Position numbers and translations under genes: made by a program. A stretch of 64,000 bases of DNA. Origin: Pseudomonas asiatica. GTDB lineage: Bacteria > Pseudomonadota > Gammaproteobacteria > Pseudomonadales > Pseudomonadaceae. The stretch covers positions 2,422,001 to 2,486,000 of the forward strand of contig NZ_CP157874.1 in the NCBI RefSeq assembly GCF_040214835.1, in the 5' to 3' direction. The notes under the pieces are model-generated. The model was not told the DNA's origin. It did no database searches and saw only the letters and a program-made list of their open reading frames with translations. Each line of letters starts with the position of its first letter. Position 1 is the first letter of the stretch. Of the stretch, positions 1-7,223 are shown one piece after another.

Positions 1-208
1 GGGTGTGCCCCAGCAGGGCTTGCAGGGTGGCAGTGTCGATGACCTGGCCGCCCTCGACCTGTTGTGGGGTCGGGCTGCGGTAGAGGGTGGTGCGATAGCC
101 GTCGGCGGAGAATAGCGGCGTGGTGTCGGCCTGGGCGATGCCCAGCGTCAGGCTCAGGGAAAGCGCCGCCAGCAATGGGCGTGGCAGCCGGGGCAGGGCA
201 CGTGGCAT
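1..208 (-). CDS. PQQ-catabolism-associated CXXCW-type exported protein (partial, N-terminus only)
   Basis: Only the first 69 codons are in the window; the gene runs off the left edge. The start ATG (complement of 206-208) opens a Sec signal peptide with an Arg/Pro-rich n-region, a Leu/Ala h-region and a likely cut after GIAQA, followed by DTTPLFSADGYR. In PQQ-alcohol-oxidation islands this slot, next to the ABC genes, is usually held by the CXXCW family (rhodanese-like, periplasmic), and the N-terminus fits. The diagnostic CXXCW motif would lie outside the window, so the call rests on N-terminus and context. Upstream are an A-rich CA motif (220-227) and a TACCAA-GTAGTA element (290-302), both shared with other genes of the island. 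Confidence 0.6.
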   Translation of the reverse strand, partial: MPRALPRLPRPLLAALSLSLTLGIAQADTTPLFSADGYRTTLYRSPTPQQVEGGQVIDTATLQALLGHT

Positions 209-219
209 GGGGTTTGTCC

Positions 220-227
220 TTTTTGTT
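220..227 (-). promoter_or_regulatory. Candidate Crc/Hfq CA motif in leader of the CXXCW-type gene
   Basis: On the minus strand this reads AACAAAAA, matching the Pseudomonas catabolite-activity consensus AANAANAA, just upstream of the ribosome-binding region of the gene starting at 208. Similar motifs precede pedH, ercA and the beta-propeller gene. Catabolite repression is inferred. Confidence 0.35.
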
Positions 228-289
228 ATAGGCCCATTACATGCCAGTGGCGGTGCATTGTGAATGCGACGATCAGACAGCAAAGGCAG

Positions 290-302
290 TACCAAAGTAG
301 TA
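290..302. promoter_or_regulatory. Ped-type promoter element TACCAAAGTAGTA
   Basis: TACCAAAGTAGTA lies 82 bases upstream of the minus-strand gene starting at 208. It is one of a family of near-identical elements (4321-4333, 9254-9269, 12798-12810, 14750-14764, 16590-16602) found only at promoters of this island. The shape, an imperfect TACTACC/GGTAGTA inverted repeat, suits a NarL/LuxR-type regulator such as PedR1 or PedR2. Which regulator binds is not shown. Confidence 0.55.
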
Positions 303-359
303 GAAAGCCGGGCGCCTCTGGCCTGATCCTGCCCAATATCTGAATGCATGCGCGATCCC

Positions 360-444
360 TGTGGGAGCGGGTTTACCCGCGAACACCGGCGAAGCCGGTG
401 CCATGCACCGCGTTGTCTTCTTCGCGGGTAAACCCGCTCCCACA
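360..444. repeat. REP inverted pair (BIME)
   Basis: Two REP units face each other: TGTGGGAGCGGGTTTACCCGCG on the left and its complement on the right, joined by the GAACACCGGCGAAGCCGGTG linker. It sits in the gap between the CXXCW-type gene and the ABC permease gene. Confidence 0.9.
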
Positions 445-500
445 CGGACTGTGTTCCTTCAACGGGTTCGGCAAAGGGTCCGGAGGGAGACAGCTGCAAA

Positions 501-1292
501 TCAGCGCGGCTTGCGCAGCGCCGCATGCTGGGGGTTGAAGGTAAGGATCGCCAGCAGGGTGAACAGCACGGTCAGCCCCAGGCATACCGCCAGCGCCAGC
601 GGGTTGAAGCGCTCATACAAGGCAAAGCGCACCAGCTCCACGGCATGGGTGAACGGGTTCACTGTACACAGCCAGTACAGCCACTGGCTGGCCTCGCGCA
701 TCTTCCACAACGGGTACAGCGCCGAGGACAGGAAGAACAGCGGGAATATCACGAAGTTCATCACCCCGGCAAAGTTCTCCAGCTGGCGAATCGCATTCGA
801 CAGCAACAGCCCCAGGGCGCTGAGCATCAGCGCCACCAGCAACAACGCCGGCAGCGCCAGCAACAGGCCCGCAGCCGGTGGCTGCACGCCATACAACCAG
901 GCGATGGCAAGGAAGGCGTACACCTGCAGCAGGGAGATCAACGAGGTTGCCAGCAGCTTGCTGCCGAGCAGGAAGGGCCGCGGCAACGGGCTGGTCAGCA
1001 ACACGCGCATGCTGCCCATCTCCCGGTCATAGACCATCGACAGCGAGCCCTGCATGCCGTTGAACAGCAGGATCATGCAGGCAAGGCCCGGAATGATGTA
1101 AACCTCGTAGGGGATGTAGGTGTCGTAGGGCTCGATGATCGCAATGCCCAGGGCCGCGCGAAAGCCGGCGGCGAACACCAGCAGCCACAGCAGCGGGCGC
1201 ACCAGGGCGCTGAGGAAACGGGTGCGCTGCAGGACGAAACGCAGGCATTCGCGCAGGAGAATGCCATTGAAGCACTGCCAGTAAGCGTTCAT
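501..1292 (-). CDS. ABC-2 type transporter permease of the PQQ-alcohol system
   Basis: A 263-residue inner-membrane protein with about six hydrophobic segments (roughly residues 25-50, 60-80, 105-135, 140-165, 170-195 and 230-250) and an ABC-2 fold. The short motif MVYDREMGSMRVLL at the first cytoplasmic loop is typical of DrrB/NodJ-type permeases, so export or extrusion is more likely than uptake. Its ATG overlaps the stop of the ATPase gene (ATGA at 1289-1292), so the two are translationally coupled. The family matches the PedC-type permease of alcohol ABC systems. In P. putida KT2440 the corresponding PedA1A2BC transporter is reported to be needed for lanthanide-dependent growth; transfer of that role here is inference, and published gene letters do not map unambiguously, so no symbol is given. 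Confidence 0.85.
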   Translation of the reverse strand: MNAYWQCFNGILLRECLRFVLQRTRFLSALVRPLLWLLVFAAGFRAALGIAIIEPYDTYIPYEVYIIPGLACMILLFNGMQGSLSMVYDREMGSMRVLLTSPLPRPFLLGSKLLATSLISLLQVYAFLAIAWLYGVQPPAAGLLLALPALLLVALMLSALGLLLSNAIRQLENFAGVMNFVIFPLFFLSSALYPLWKMREASQWLYWLCTVNPFTHAVELVRFALYERFNPLALAVCLGLTVLFTLLAILTFNPQHAALRKPR

Positions 1293-2029
1293 CGGGCATT
1301 GGCTCCTGTGGGGATGCTGGTCAGGCGGGCAAAGGCATGGTCGAGGTCACCGCCGTGCTCCAGGCTCAGGGCATCGGCCGTGCCGCTGGCCACCAGGCGC
1401 CCTTGATGCAGGATCAGCAAGTCATCGCTGGGCTGCACTTCGTCCAGCAGATGGGTGGTCCACAGCACACTGAGGTGCTGCTCGCGGCACAGCAGCCGCA
1501 GGTGCTGGTTGAGCGCCAGGCGGCTGGCCGGGTCAAGGCCGACGCTGGCCTCGTCGAGCAACAGCAAACGCGGTTCATGCAGCAGCGCGCGGGCGATCTC
1601 CACCCGGCGTCGATGGCCGATGTTCAGCGCCCGGACCGGCTCACGCCGCCGTTCATCGAGGCCCTGGCGGGCCAGTTCGGCATCGACCCGAATATTGCCC
1701 TGGCGCCGCGACAGGCCATGCAGCGAGGCGTGGTAGCGCAGGTTCTGCTCCACGCTCAGGTCCAGGTCCAGGGTGCTTTGCTGAAACACCACGCCCAGCT
1801 GGCGCAAGGCCGGGCGTGTGGCGTTGCGCAGCGAGCAGCCGCACACGCGGATGTCGCCATGCTGCAGGTCGTACAACCGGGTGAGCAGGGCGATCAGGGT
1901 CGACTTGCCGGCGCCGTTGGGGCCCAGCAAGGCGGCGAAACGCCCGGGCGCCAGGCTGAAGCCGACCTGCCTGAGCGCCTCGCGCTGGCCGTAGGCAAAG
2001 CTCACGTCACTGACTTCGAGGGTATTCAT
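1289..2029 (-). CDS. ABC transporter ATP-binding protein of the PQQ-alcohol system
   Basis: A 246-residue ATPase with Walker A GPNGAGKST at residues 36-44 and Walker B LLLLDEASVGLD. The signature region reads NIGHRRRVEIARAL instead of the canonical LSGGQ, a divergence worth noting in an otherwise normal domain. A Q-loop (FQQST) and H-loop (TTHLLDEV) are present. It should energise the permease encoded next (501-1292), with which it overlaps by four bases; it also overlaps the upstream beta-propeller gene by four bases (2026-2029). The whole minus-strand block is therefore one tightly coupled operon. The substrate is unknown. Confidence 0.88.
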   Translation of the reverse strand: MNTLEVSDVSFAYGQREALRQVGFSLAPGRFAALLGPNGAGKSTLIALLTRLYDLQHGDIRVCGCSLRNATRPALRQLGVVFQQSTLDLDLSVEQNLRYHASLHGLSRRQGNIRVDAELARQGLDERRREPVRALNIGHRRRVEIARALLHEPRLLLLDEASVGLDPASRLALNQHLRLLCREQHLSVLWTTHLLDEVQPSDDLLILHQGRLVASGTADALSLEHGGDLDHAFARLTSIPTGANAR

Positions 2030-3015
2030 GGCGTCACCACCACGCCCCAGGGGTAGCGGCCGACCTTCACCGACTTGAGCACCTTGAGGCTTTTTGCATC
2101 GATCACCGAAACGTCGCCGCTGACCCCGTTGGTGGCCAGCAACTGGCTCTGGTCCGGGGTGAACGCCAATTGCCAGACCCGCCGGCCCACCAGCAGGTAG
2201 TCGAGTACTTCATAGGTCTTGGCATCGACCACCGCCACATGGTTGGCCGGGCCCAGGGCGACGAACGCGTACTTGCCATCGGCGCTGAGCTTGATGCCTA
2301 CCGGCTGGACCTTGTCCGGGTGCACACCCTTGATCTGGAAATTCAGGGTTTTCAGCACCTGGCGGCTGGCCACGTCGAGGATGGTCACCGTGCCGCCGAT
2401 TTCCGCCGAAGCCCACAGCCGCGAGCCGTCCTGGCTGAACTCGACGAAGCGCGGCCGCTGGTCCACCGGGGTGCTGTCCGCCAGGGTCTGGGTGCTGGTA
2501 TCGATCCAGTGCAGCATGTTGGTGGTTTCGCTGGTGTTGACCGCCCACTTGCCATCCGGGCTCACCGCCATGCCTTCGGGCTCGATGCCGACGTCGATCT
2601 GCCCGAGCACCTTGTCGGTCTGGGTGTCGATCACCGTCACCAGCGCGTCGTCCTCGTTGGACACGTACAACCAGCGGTCGTTGGGGTGCAGGGCGAACTG
2701 CTCGGGGTCCTTGCCGGAGGGCAGCTCCTTGATGATCTTGCGGGTGGCCACGTCCATCACCTGCACACGGTCCGAATCGCTGGCGCAGATGTACAGCAGC
2801 GTGTTGTCGTGGGACAGCAGCAGGCCGCGCGGGCGCTGGCCCACCGGCAGGGTCTCGGTGACTTGCAGGGTGTGCATGTCGATCAGGCTGAGGCTGTTGT
2901 CCTTCTCGTTCGACACCCAGGCGGTGGCGGCCACGGCATGCCCGCCGGCAAGCGCCAGGGCGCCCGACAGCAGGCTGGGGTAAAGCAGTGCCCGGTGAAA
3001 AGGGGAGCGACGCAT
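2026..3015 (-). CDS. PQQ-dependent catabolism-associated YVTN beta-propeller protein
   Basis: A 329-residue exported protein. Residues 1-30 form a signal peptide ending GGHAVAA. The rest is a run of about seven repeats of the YVTN type (for example LYVSNEDDALVTVIDTQTDK, WAVNTSETTNMLHWIDT, YAFVALGPANHVAVVDAKT), each roughly 42 residues, which should close into a beta-propeller. Such proteins recur beside PQQ alcohol dehydrogenases; biochemical function is unknown, with a periplasmic scaffold or ligand-binding role plausible. Its leader carries AACAAAAAA (complement of 3026-3034), a possible Crc/Hfq site. Confidence 0.85.
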   Translation of the reverse strand: MRRSPFHRALLYPSLLSGALALAGGHAVAATAWVSNEKDNSLSLIDMHTLQVTETLPVGQRPRGLLLSHDNTLLYICASDSDRVQVMDVATRKIIKELPSGKDPEQFALHPNDRWLYVSNEDDALVTVIDTQTDKVLGQIDVGIEPEGMAVSPDGKWAVNTSETTNMLHWIDTSTQTLADSTPVDQRPRFVEFSQDGSRLWASAEIGGTVTILDVASRQVLKTLNFQIKGVHPDKVQPVGIKLSADGKYAFVALGPANHVAVVDAKTYEVLDYLLVGRRVWQLAFTPDQSQLLATNGVSGDVSVIDAKSLKVLKSVKVGRYPWGVVVTP

Positions 3016-3025
3016 GGCGAAATCC

Positions 3026-3034
3026 TTTTTTGTT
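3026..3034 (-). promoter_or_regulatory. Candidate Crc/Hfq CA motif before the beta-propeller gene
   Basis: The minus strand reads ACAACAAAAAAGGA immediately before the start at 3015, combining an AANAANAA match with the ribosome-binding GGA. Repression by Crc/Hfq is inferred from the motif only. Confidence 0.35.
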
Positions 3035-3046
3035 GTGGTTATCGGG

Positions 3047-4240
3047 TCAGGGGTAGCCGCAGGTCACTTCGGGCCTGTCGTAGCCCAGGCTGTCCATTTC
3101 GTTGAGCGGGTGCAGGAAGCCCTCCTGCGGAGAGGTACTGACCAGGGCCCGCGGCTGCACCAGCGGGATCGGCTGGCGCAGCTCGCCGTTCCACGGGCGG
3201 TAGCTGAGCTTGCGGCCCTTGAAGCCGTCCAGCGGCAACTGCTCGCTGAGCAGCAGTTGCTGCAGGGCGCGGGGCTCGGCCTGGCGCAGTTTGCTCACTG
3301 CGCTGGCGACGCTGCGCACGGCCATCCAGGCGGCGAAGTCGCGGTCGTTCATCCAGCGCCCGGCCTGGGCTTCGAAGCGCTTTTGCAACTGCGCCGCGCC
3401 GAAGGTTTCAACGGTCTTGTGCCAGCCGGTGGGGGTCAGGCCCTGGGTGCCGGCTACCGGCCGCGGATACCAGGTCTGGTAGGGCAGGTACTCGCCGAAG
3501 TCGCCGCGTTCGTCAGCCACCAGCACCACGTCGTACTCGGCGGTTTGGGTGAACAGCGGCATGTCGGCCTGGGCGCTGCGGCGCTGGTCGTTGTCGAATG
3601 TCCAGGCTTTCTCCGCGACCAGCTGCATGCCGAAGCGCTTCATGGCGCGGCGCAGGGCCGCCGCATAGGCCCGGTCATCGTCGGTCTGGCCGACGACCAA
3701 CAGCGCCCGTTGCCATTTGCGCATTACCAGGAACTGCGCCAGGGCATCGGCCAGCATGGCGCGGCTGGGCAGGCTGTGCAGCACATTGCCCAGGCACTGG
3801 CTGCTGCGCAGGCTGTCGTCCGGGCTGCCGGCGTTGAACAGCAGGCTGTCGGGCAGGGCGGCAGACAGCGCGCGCAGGCTGGCGGCGGGGGCATTTACCA
3901 CGAACAGCCGCAGGCCCTGGTCATGCTGGGCCTTGGCAGCCTGCAGCAGGGCTTCGGGGCTTTCGACCGTGGCATTGGCCAGGTGGAATTCCTGTTTGAG
4001 AAAACGCCCGCTGCTGTTGCTGTCGACAATCGCCAGTTCGGCGCCCTGCAGCCCGGCATCGGTGGGTTCGGGAATGATGTTGGACAGCAGCGGGCCGGGA
4101 TCGGGGCGATAGCCGAGATAGCCGATGCGCACCTGCAACGGTTCCCCGCCCGGGGCCTGTGCGGCGAGTGCCGGGCTTGCAGAAAGCGTCGCGGCCAGGG
4201 CCAGCAGGCAGGTCATGGCAAGGTGGGCAGGCAGGCGCAT
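3047..4240 (-). CDS. ABC substrate-binding protein, PQQ-alcohol-dehydrogenase type
   Basis: A 397-residue periplasmic protein. The start at 4240 (MRLPAHLAMTC) is preferred over far upstream in-frame codons because it opens a clean signal peptide ending SASPALA and because the reading frame further upstream lies antisense to pedS2. The mature part has the two-lobed layout of branched-chain-amino-acid-type binding proteins (QVRIGYLGYRPDP near the N-terminus; VVNAPAASLRAL; ALLVVGQTDDDRAYAAALRRAM; DVVLVADERGDFGEY). This family accompanies PQQ alcohol dehydrogenases and the ABC genes that follow. The ligand is unknown. It starts the minus-strand operon and is divergent from pedS2, sharing the 152-base region with the TACCAAGGTAGTA element. 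Confidence 0.83.
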   Translation of the reverse strand: MRLPAHLAMTCLLALAATLSASPALAAQAPGGEPLQVRIGYLGYRPDPGPLLSNIIPEPTDAGLQGAELAIVDSNSSGRFLKQEFHLANATVESPEALLQAAKAQHDQGLRLFVVNAPAASLRALSAALPDSLLFNAGSPDDSLRSSQCLGNVLHSLPSRAMLADALAQFLVMRKWQRALLVVGQTDDDRAYAAALRRAMKRFGMQLVAEKAWTFDNDQRRSAQADMPLFTQTAEYDVVLVADERGDFGEYLPYQTWYPRPVAGTQGLTPTGWHKTVETFGAAQLQKRFEAQAGRWMNDRDFAAWMAVRSVASAVSKLRQAEPRALQQLLLSEQLPLDGFKGRKLSYRPWNGELRQPIPLVQPRALVSTSPQEGFLHPLNEMDSLGYDRPEVTCGYP

Positions 4241-4320
4241 AAGGCAACTCCACGGCAGATGGCGCCAGCATAGGAAGCGCGCCGGGAGGGGGGAATATGC
4301 AGAAAGTAGCGCTCGCCCGG

Positions 4321-4333
4321 TACCAAGGTAGTA
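4321..4333. promoter_or_regulatory. Ped-type promoter element between the ABC operon and pedS2
   Basis: TACCAAGGTAGTA sits in the divergent region 4241-4391, 59 bases before pedS2 and 81 bases before the binding-protein gene, so it could serve either. It differs at one base from the copy at 290-302. Confidence 0.55.
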
Positions 4334-4391
4334 ATTCACCACATGGGCGCGGGTTTTACGATGGCCGCAGCAACCCCGAGGAGAACTGCCC

Positions 4392-5666
4392 ATGCGCCTT
4401 GTCAACCTTTCGGCCCTGTGGCGGATCAACCTCTGGGTCACTTGTTGCTTCGCGATGTTGACGCTGGCCTGTGCCGTGGTGCTGTTGCGCCAGGCGGTGG
4501 CTGACGTGGAGCGGGAGTTGCAGTCTGCGCAAGCCGTGGTGGCATACCTCGGCGACACTGCCGAGCGCGACCCGCAGAGCCTGCAACCACGGCTGACGCA
4601 AAGCCTGCGCCATGTGCGGGTGCACTGGCTGGCGGCGGATGAACCTGCGCGGCTGCCGCAAGCAACCGGCCTGGATGCCTGGCTGGGCCGCCAACTGCTT
4701 GGCCAGCGCCATGACAGCAGCCGGCTGCTGGAGCTGGGGGATGGTCGCCGGGTAATGATCGCCGTGGATGCACGGGATGAAATCGACGAGGTGCGTGACT
4801 CCCTGCAGCAGTTGTTGGTCCTGTGCGGCCTTGCGTTGCTGCTGAGCTTGTTGACCATCCGCTGGGCGGTGCGGCGGGGCATGGGCTTGCTGGACGATCT
4901 GCTGCAGGCCTTGCGCCAGGTCTCGGGTGGGCAATTGACCGCACGCCTGCGCGAGGCCGGCCTGCCGGAGGCGCGCCAATTGGCGGAGCACTTCAACCGC
5001 ATGACCGCGTCTCTGGAGCAGGCCCGCTGCGACAATACCCAACTCACCCAGGCCCTGCTGGCGGTGCAGGAGCAGGAGCGCACCCAGTTGGCGCAGACCC
5101 TGCACGACGACCTCGGGCAATACCTGGCGGGTATTCGGGCCCAGCTCTGCCTGCTGCGCATGGTCGCCGACCAGCCAACCGCGGTGGCGCAGACGACACG
5201 CACCCTGGAGCTCGATTGTGAACGCCTGCAGCAAGGTTTCCGCGCCCTGGTACATGACCTGTACCCGCTGGCGTTGCAGCACATGCCGCTGGCCGAAGCC
5301 TTCGGCCTGCTGGTGAGCCAATGGCAGGCCAGCCAGGGTATCGATTGCCGCCTGCGGGTAGGCGAGCATTTGCCGGTACTACCCGGCCCGAGTCGCACGC
5401 ATTTGTATCGTTTGCTGCAGGAGGCGTTGACCAACGTCGCCCGTCACGCCGGCGCAAGCCAGGTGCGGGTGCGCCTGCAACGCAGCGCCAAGGGCTTGCG
5501 CCTGCTGGTTCGCGACAACGGTTGCGGTGCCAGCCAGCCCCAGCGCCCCGGGGTAGGCCTGCACTCGATGGCCGAGCGCGCCCGCAGCCTCGGCGGTGAA
5601 CTGCGCATCCTCAGCCGCCCGGGTGCCGGCTGGGCGCTGGACCTGAACATTCCCATGGAGGTGTGA
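4392..5666 (+). CDS. pedS2: Sensor histidine kinase PedS2-like
   Basis: A 424-residue membrane kinase. TM1 spans about residues 12-33, a periplasmic sensor domain of about 105 residues follows, and TM2 is at about 139-157, then a HAMP-like linker. The HisKA_3 H-box has the phosphoacceptor His238 in QTLHDDLGQYLAGIR, followed by a HATPase domain with N-box LLQEALTNVARHA and G-box GVGLHSMAERA. This layout pairs with NarL-type regulators, and the partner gene follows directly (stop and start share one base at 5666). In P. putida KT2440 the kinase in this position, PedS2, senses lanthanides and with PedR2 switches between PedE and PedH. That identity is inferred from gene order. Confidence 0.88.
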   Translation: MRLVNLSALWRINLWVTCCFAMLTLACAVVLLRQAVADVERELQSAQAVVAYLGDTAERDPQSLQPRLTQSLRHVRVHWLAADEPARLPQATGLDAWLGRQLLGQRHDSSRLLELGDGRRVMIAVDARDEIDEVRDSLQQLLVLCGLALLLSLLTIRWAVRRGMGLLDDLLQALRQVSGGQLTARLREAGLPEARQLAEHFNRMTASLEQARCDNTQLTQALLAVQEQERTQLAQTLHDDLGQYLAGIRAQLCLLRMVADQPTAVAQTTRTLELDCERLQQGFRALVHDLYPLALQHMPLAEAFGLLVSQWQASQGIDCRLRVGEHLPVLPGPSRTHLYRLLQEALTNVARHAGASQVRVRLQRSAKGLRLLVRDNGCGASQPQRPGVGLHSMAERARSLGGELRILSRPGAGWALDLNIPMEV

Positions 5667-6304
5667 TGAATATCGTGTTGGTCGATGACCACGCCGTGGT
5701 CCGCCAGGGCTATGCCAGCCTGTTGCGGGCAGTGCTGCCGACAGTACAGGTGCGTGAGGCTGCCAGTGGCGAAGAGGCGCTGGCCCGGGTTCAGGAGCAG
5801 GTGCCCAACCTGGTGATCATGGACTTCGGCCTGCCAGGCATCAGCGGCCTGGAAACCACCCGGCGCCTGCGTCAGCGCCTGCCGCAATTGCGGGTGCTGT
5901 TCTTCAGCATGCATGACGAACTGCCGCTGGTGCGCCAGGCGCTGGATGCCGGGGCCTCGGGCTACCTGACCAAGAACTCGGCGCCCGAAGTGCTGATCGA
6001 GGCGGTGCAGCGGGTGTTGGCCGGGCATGCCTATATCGAACAGCCCCTGGCCACCCAGCTGGCCTGCACCTCACAGCACAATGCCAGCGACCCGCGCTTG
6101 CAGCGCATGACCCAGCGTGAGCTGGAGATTTTCGTGATGCTGGCCAAGGGCACACCGGTGCGGGGGATTGCCGAGCAGCTGTGCATCAGCGCCAAGACCG
6201 TGTCCAACCACCTGACCTTGCTCAAGAGCAAGTTGCAGGTCAGTTCCCATGCCGAGCTGGTGCATCTGGGGATTGATCTGGGGGTGGTGCGGGTGGCGGG
6301 GTGA
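5666..6304 (+). CDS. pedR2: NarL/LuxR-type response regulator PedR2-like
   Basis: A 212-residue regulator. The receiver domain (about 1-120) starts MNIVLVDDHAVVRQ and has the phosphoacceptor Asp in VIMDFGLPG plus the Lys of LTKNSAP. The C-terminal LuxR helix-turn-helix (about 145-205) reads MTQRELEIFVMLAKG...ISAKTVSNHL. The ATG at 5666 is chosen over the GTG at 5663 because GGAGG at 5657-5661 is only correctly spaced for the ATG; it overlaps the pedS2 stop. Expected role: activate pedE and repress pedH when phosphorylated, with lanthanide relieving this (known for KT2440, inferred here). NarL-type DNA binding agrees with the TACCAA-GTAGTA elements of the island. Confidence 0.88.
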   Translation: MNIVLVDDHAVVRQGYASLLRAVLPTVQVREAASGEEALARVQEQVPNLVIMDFGLPGISGLETTRRLRQRLPQLRVLFFSMHDELPLVRQALDAGASGYLTKNSAPEVLIEAVQRVLAGHAYIEQPLATQLACTSQHNASDPRLQRMTQRELEIFVMLAKGTPVRGIAEQLCISAKTVSNHLTLLKSKLQVSSHAELVHLGIDLGVVRVAG

Positions 6305-6337
6305 GGTGTTCTGCTATCTGGACTCTGCGCAGAGCCT

Positions 6338-6454
6338 TGTAGGAGCGGCCTTGTGTCGCGATGGGCCGCAAAGCGGCCCCCAGGGGATTCAGCGTCAACG
6401 CAGCAATCGTCGGGGCTGCTTTGCAGCCCATCGCGACACAAGGCCGCTCCTACA
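6338..6454. repeat. REP inverted pair, CCTTGTGTCGCG subtype
   Basis: TGTAGGAGCGGCCTTGTGTCGCG at the left and its complement at the right bracket a GGCCGCAAAGCGGCC-type hairpin and a second GGGGCTGCTTTGCAGCCC hairpin. It separates the converging pedR2 and pentapeptide genes and may act as a bidirectional transcript end. Confidence 0.88.
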
Positions 6455-6484
6455 GGGGGGGCTGCGCAAGGCAGGATATCGGGC

Positions 6485-7144
6485 TCAATTGTCCCAGGTC
6501 TCGGGGCACCCCTTGCACCCCTCCATGTTGGCCTCCTGAAAATTCCCGTAATGCTGCCGCGCCCCGCGCAAGTCGGCGCGGGCCAGGTTGCTCTGGCCAA
6601 ACTTGGCCTCCTGCAGGTTGGCATCGCCAAGGTCGGCCTCTTGCAGGTCAGTCTTGCTCAGCCAGGCCATTTCCAGGTCCGCCGCGCGCAGGTTGGCCTG
6701 CTGCATCTTTGCCCCTGACAACCTGGCGAACTGCAGGTAGGCCGCGCTGAGGTCGGCCTTGGCAAATTGCGCACCCTGGGCAAACAGGCCCCAGCCCTGA
6801 ATGGCCACGAGCCGGCCATGGCTCAGGTCGGCAAGGCGCAGGTTGCTCTGCTGCAGGCTGGCGCGCGTCAGGTTGGCGCCTTGCAGGCTGGCCTTTTCCA
6901 GGTTGGCCAGGTCCAGCCGGGCATGGCGCAGGTCGGCATTGCGCAGGTCGGCGCCGGCCAGGTTCATCTTGCGCAGGTCCTGGTTGGCCAGGTTGGCGCC
7001 CCGCAGGTCGGCCCCCGGGCACTGGCTGGCTTCGGCAATCACGCAGCCGTTGATGATCAGGGGGGGATCGTTGCCAGCGTCGTCGGCATTCTCGGCCATG
7101 GCAGGGGCCAGCACGATCAGCAAGGCAAGTGGCAAGTAGTTCAT
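6485..7144 (-). CDS. Exported pentapeptide-repeat protein
   Basis: A 219-residue protein with a signal peptide (about residues 1-17, ending APAMA). From about residue 43 to 205 it is almost entirely A(D/N)LxxA pentapeptides (ADLRGANLANQDLRKMNLAG and onward), which should form a right-handed quadrilateral beta-helix of roughly eight coils. Cys residues at both ends (CVIAEASQCPG; CKGCPETW) could form caps or disulfides in the periplasm. It lies between pedR2 and pedE and is transcribed with pedE's strand, so it may be read through from pedE. Function is unknown; gene order in P. putida U suggests it may be the gene called pedD, but this was not verified. Confidence 0.82.
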   Translation of the reverse strand: MNYLPLALLIVLAPAMAENADDAGNDPPLIINGCVIAEASQCPGADLRGANLANQDLRKMNLAGADLRNADLRHARLDLANLEKASLQGANLTRASLQQSNLRLADLSHGRLVAIQGWGLFAQGAQFAKADLSAAYLQFARLSGAKMQQANLRAADLEMAWLSKTDLQEADLGDANLQEAKFGQSNLARADLRGARQHYGNFQEANMEGCKGCPETWDN

Positions 7145-7223
7145 GGCGAAAGGCTCTCAATGTGAAGTCGGGTATGCACCCTGGGGCCGCAAAGCGGCCC
7201 CAGTGATACGTCAACTCATGCAG

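Noticed and set aside
360..1032. Plus-strand reading frames over the first REP pair and the ABC permease
   Set aside because: They are antisense to a conserved permease gene and begin in the repeat; shadows of high GC content.
4241..5434. Long minus-strand reading frame extending the binding-protein gene upstream to 5434
   Set aside because: It lies antisense to the well-supported kinase gene, has Arg/Ser-rich shadow composition, and the internal start at 4240 opens a clear signal peptide.
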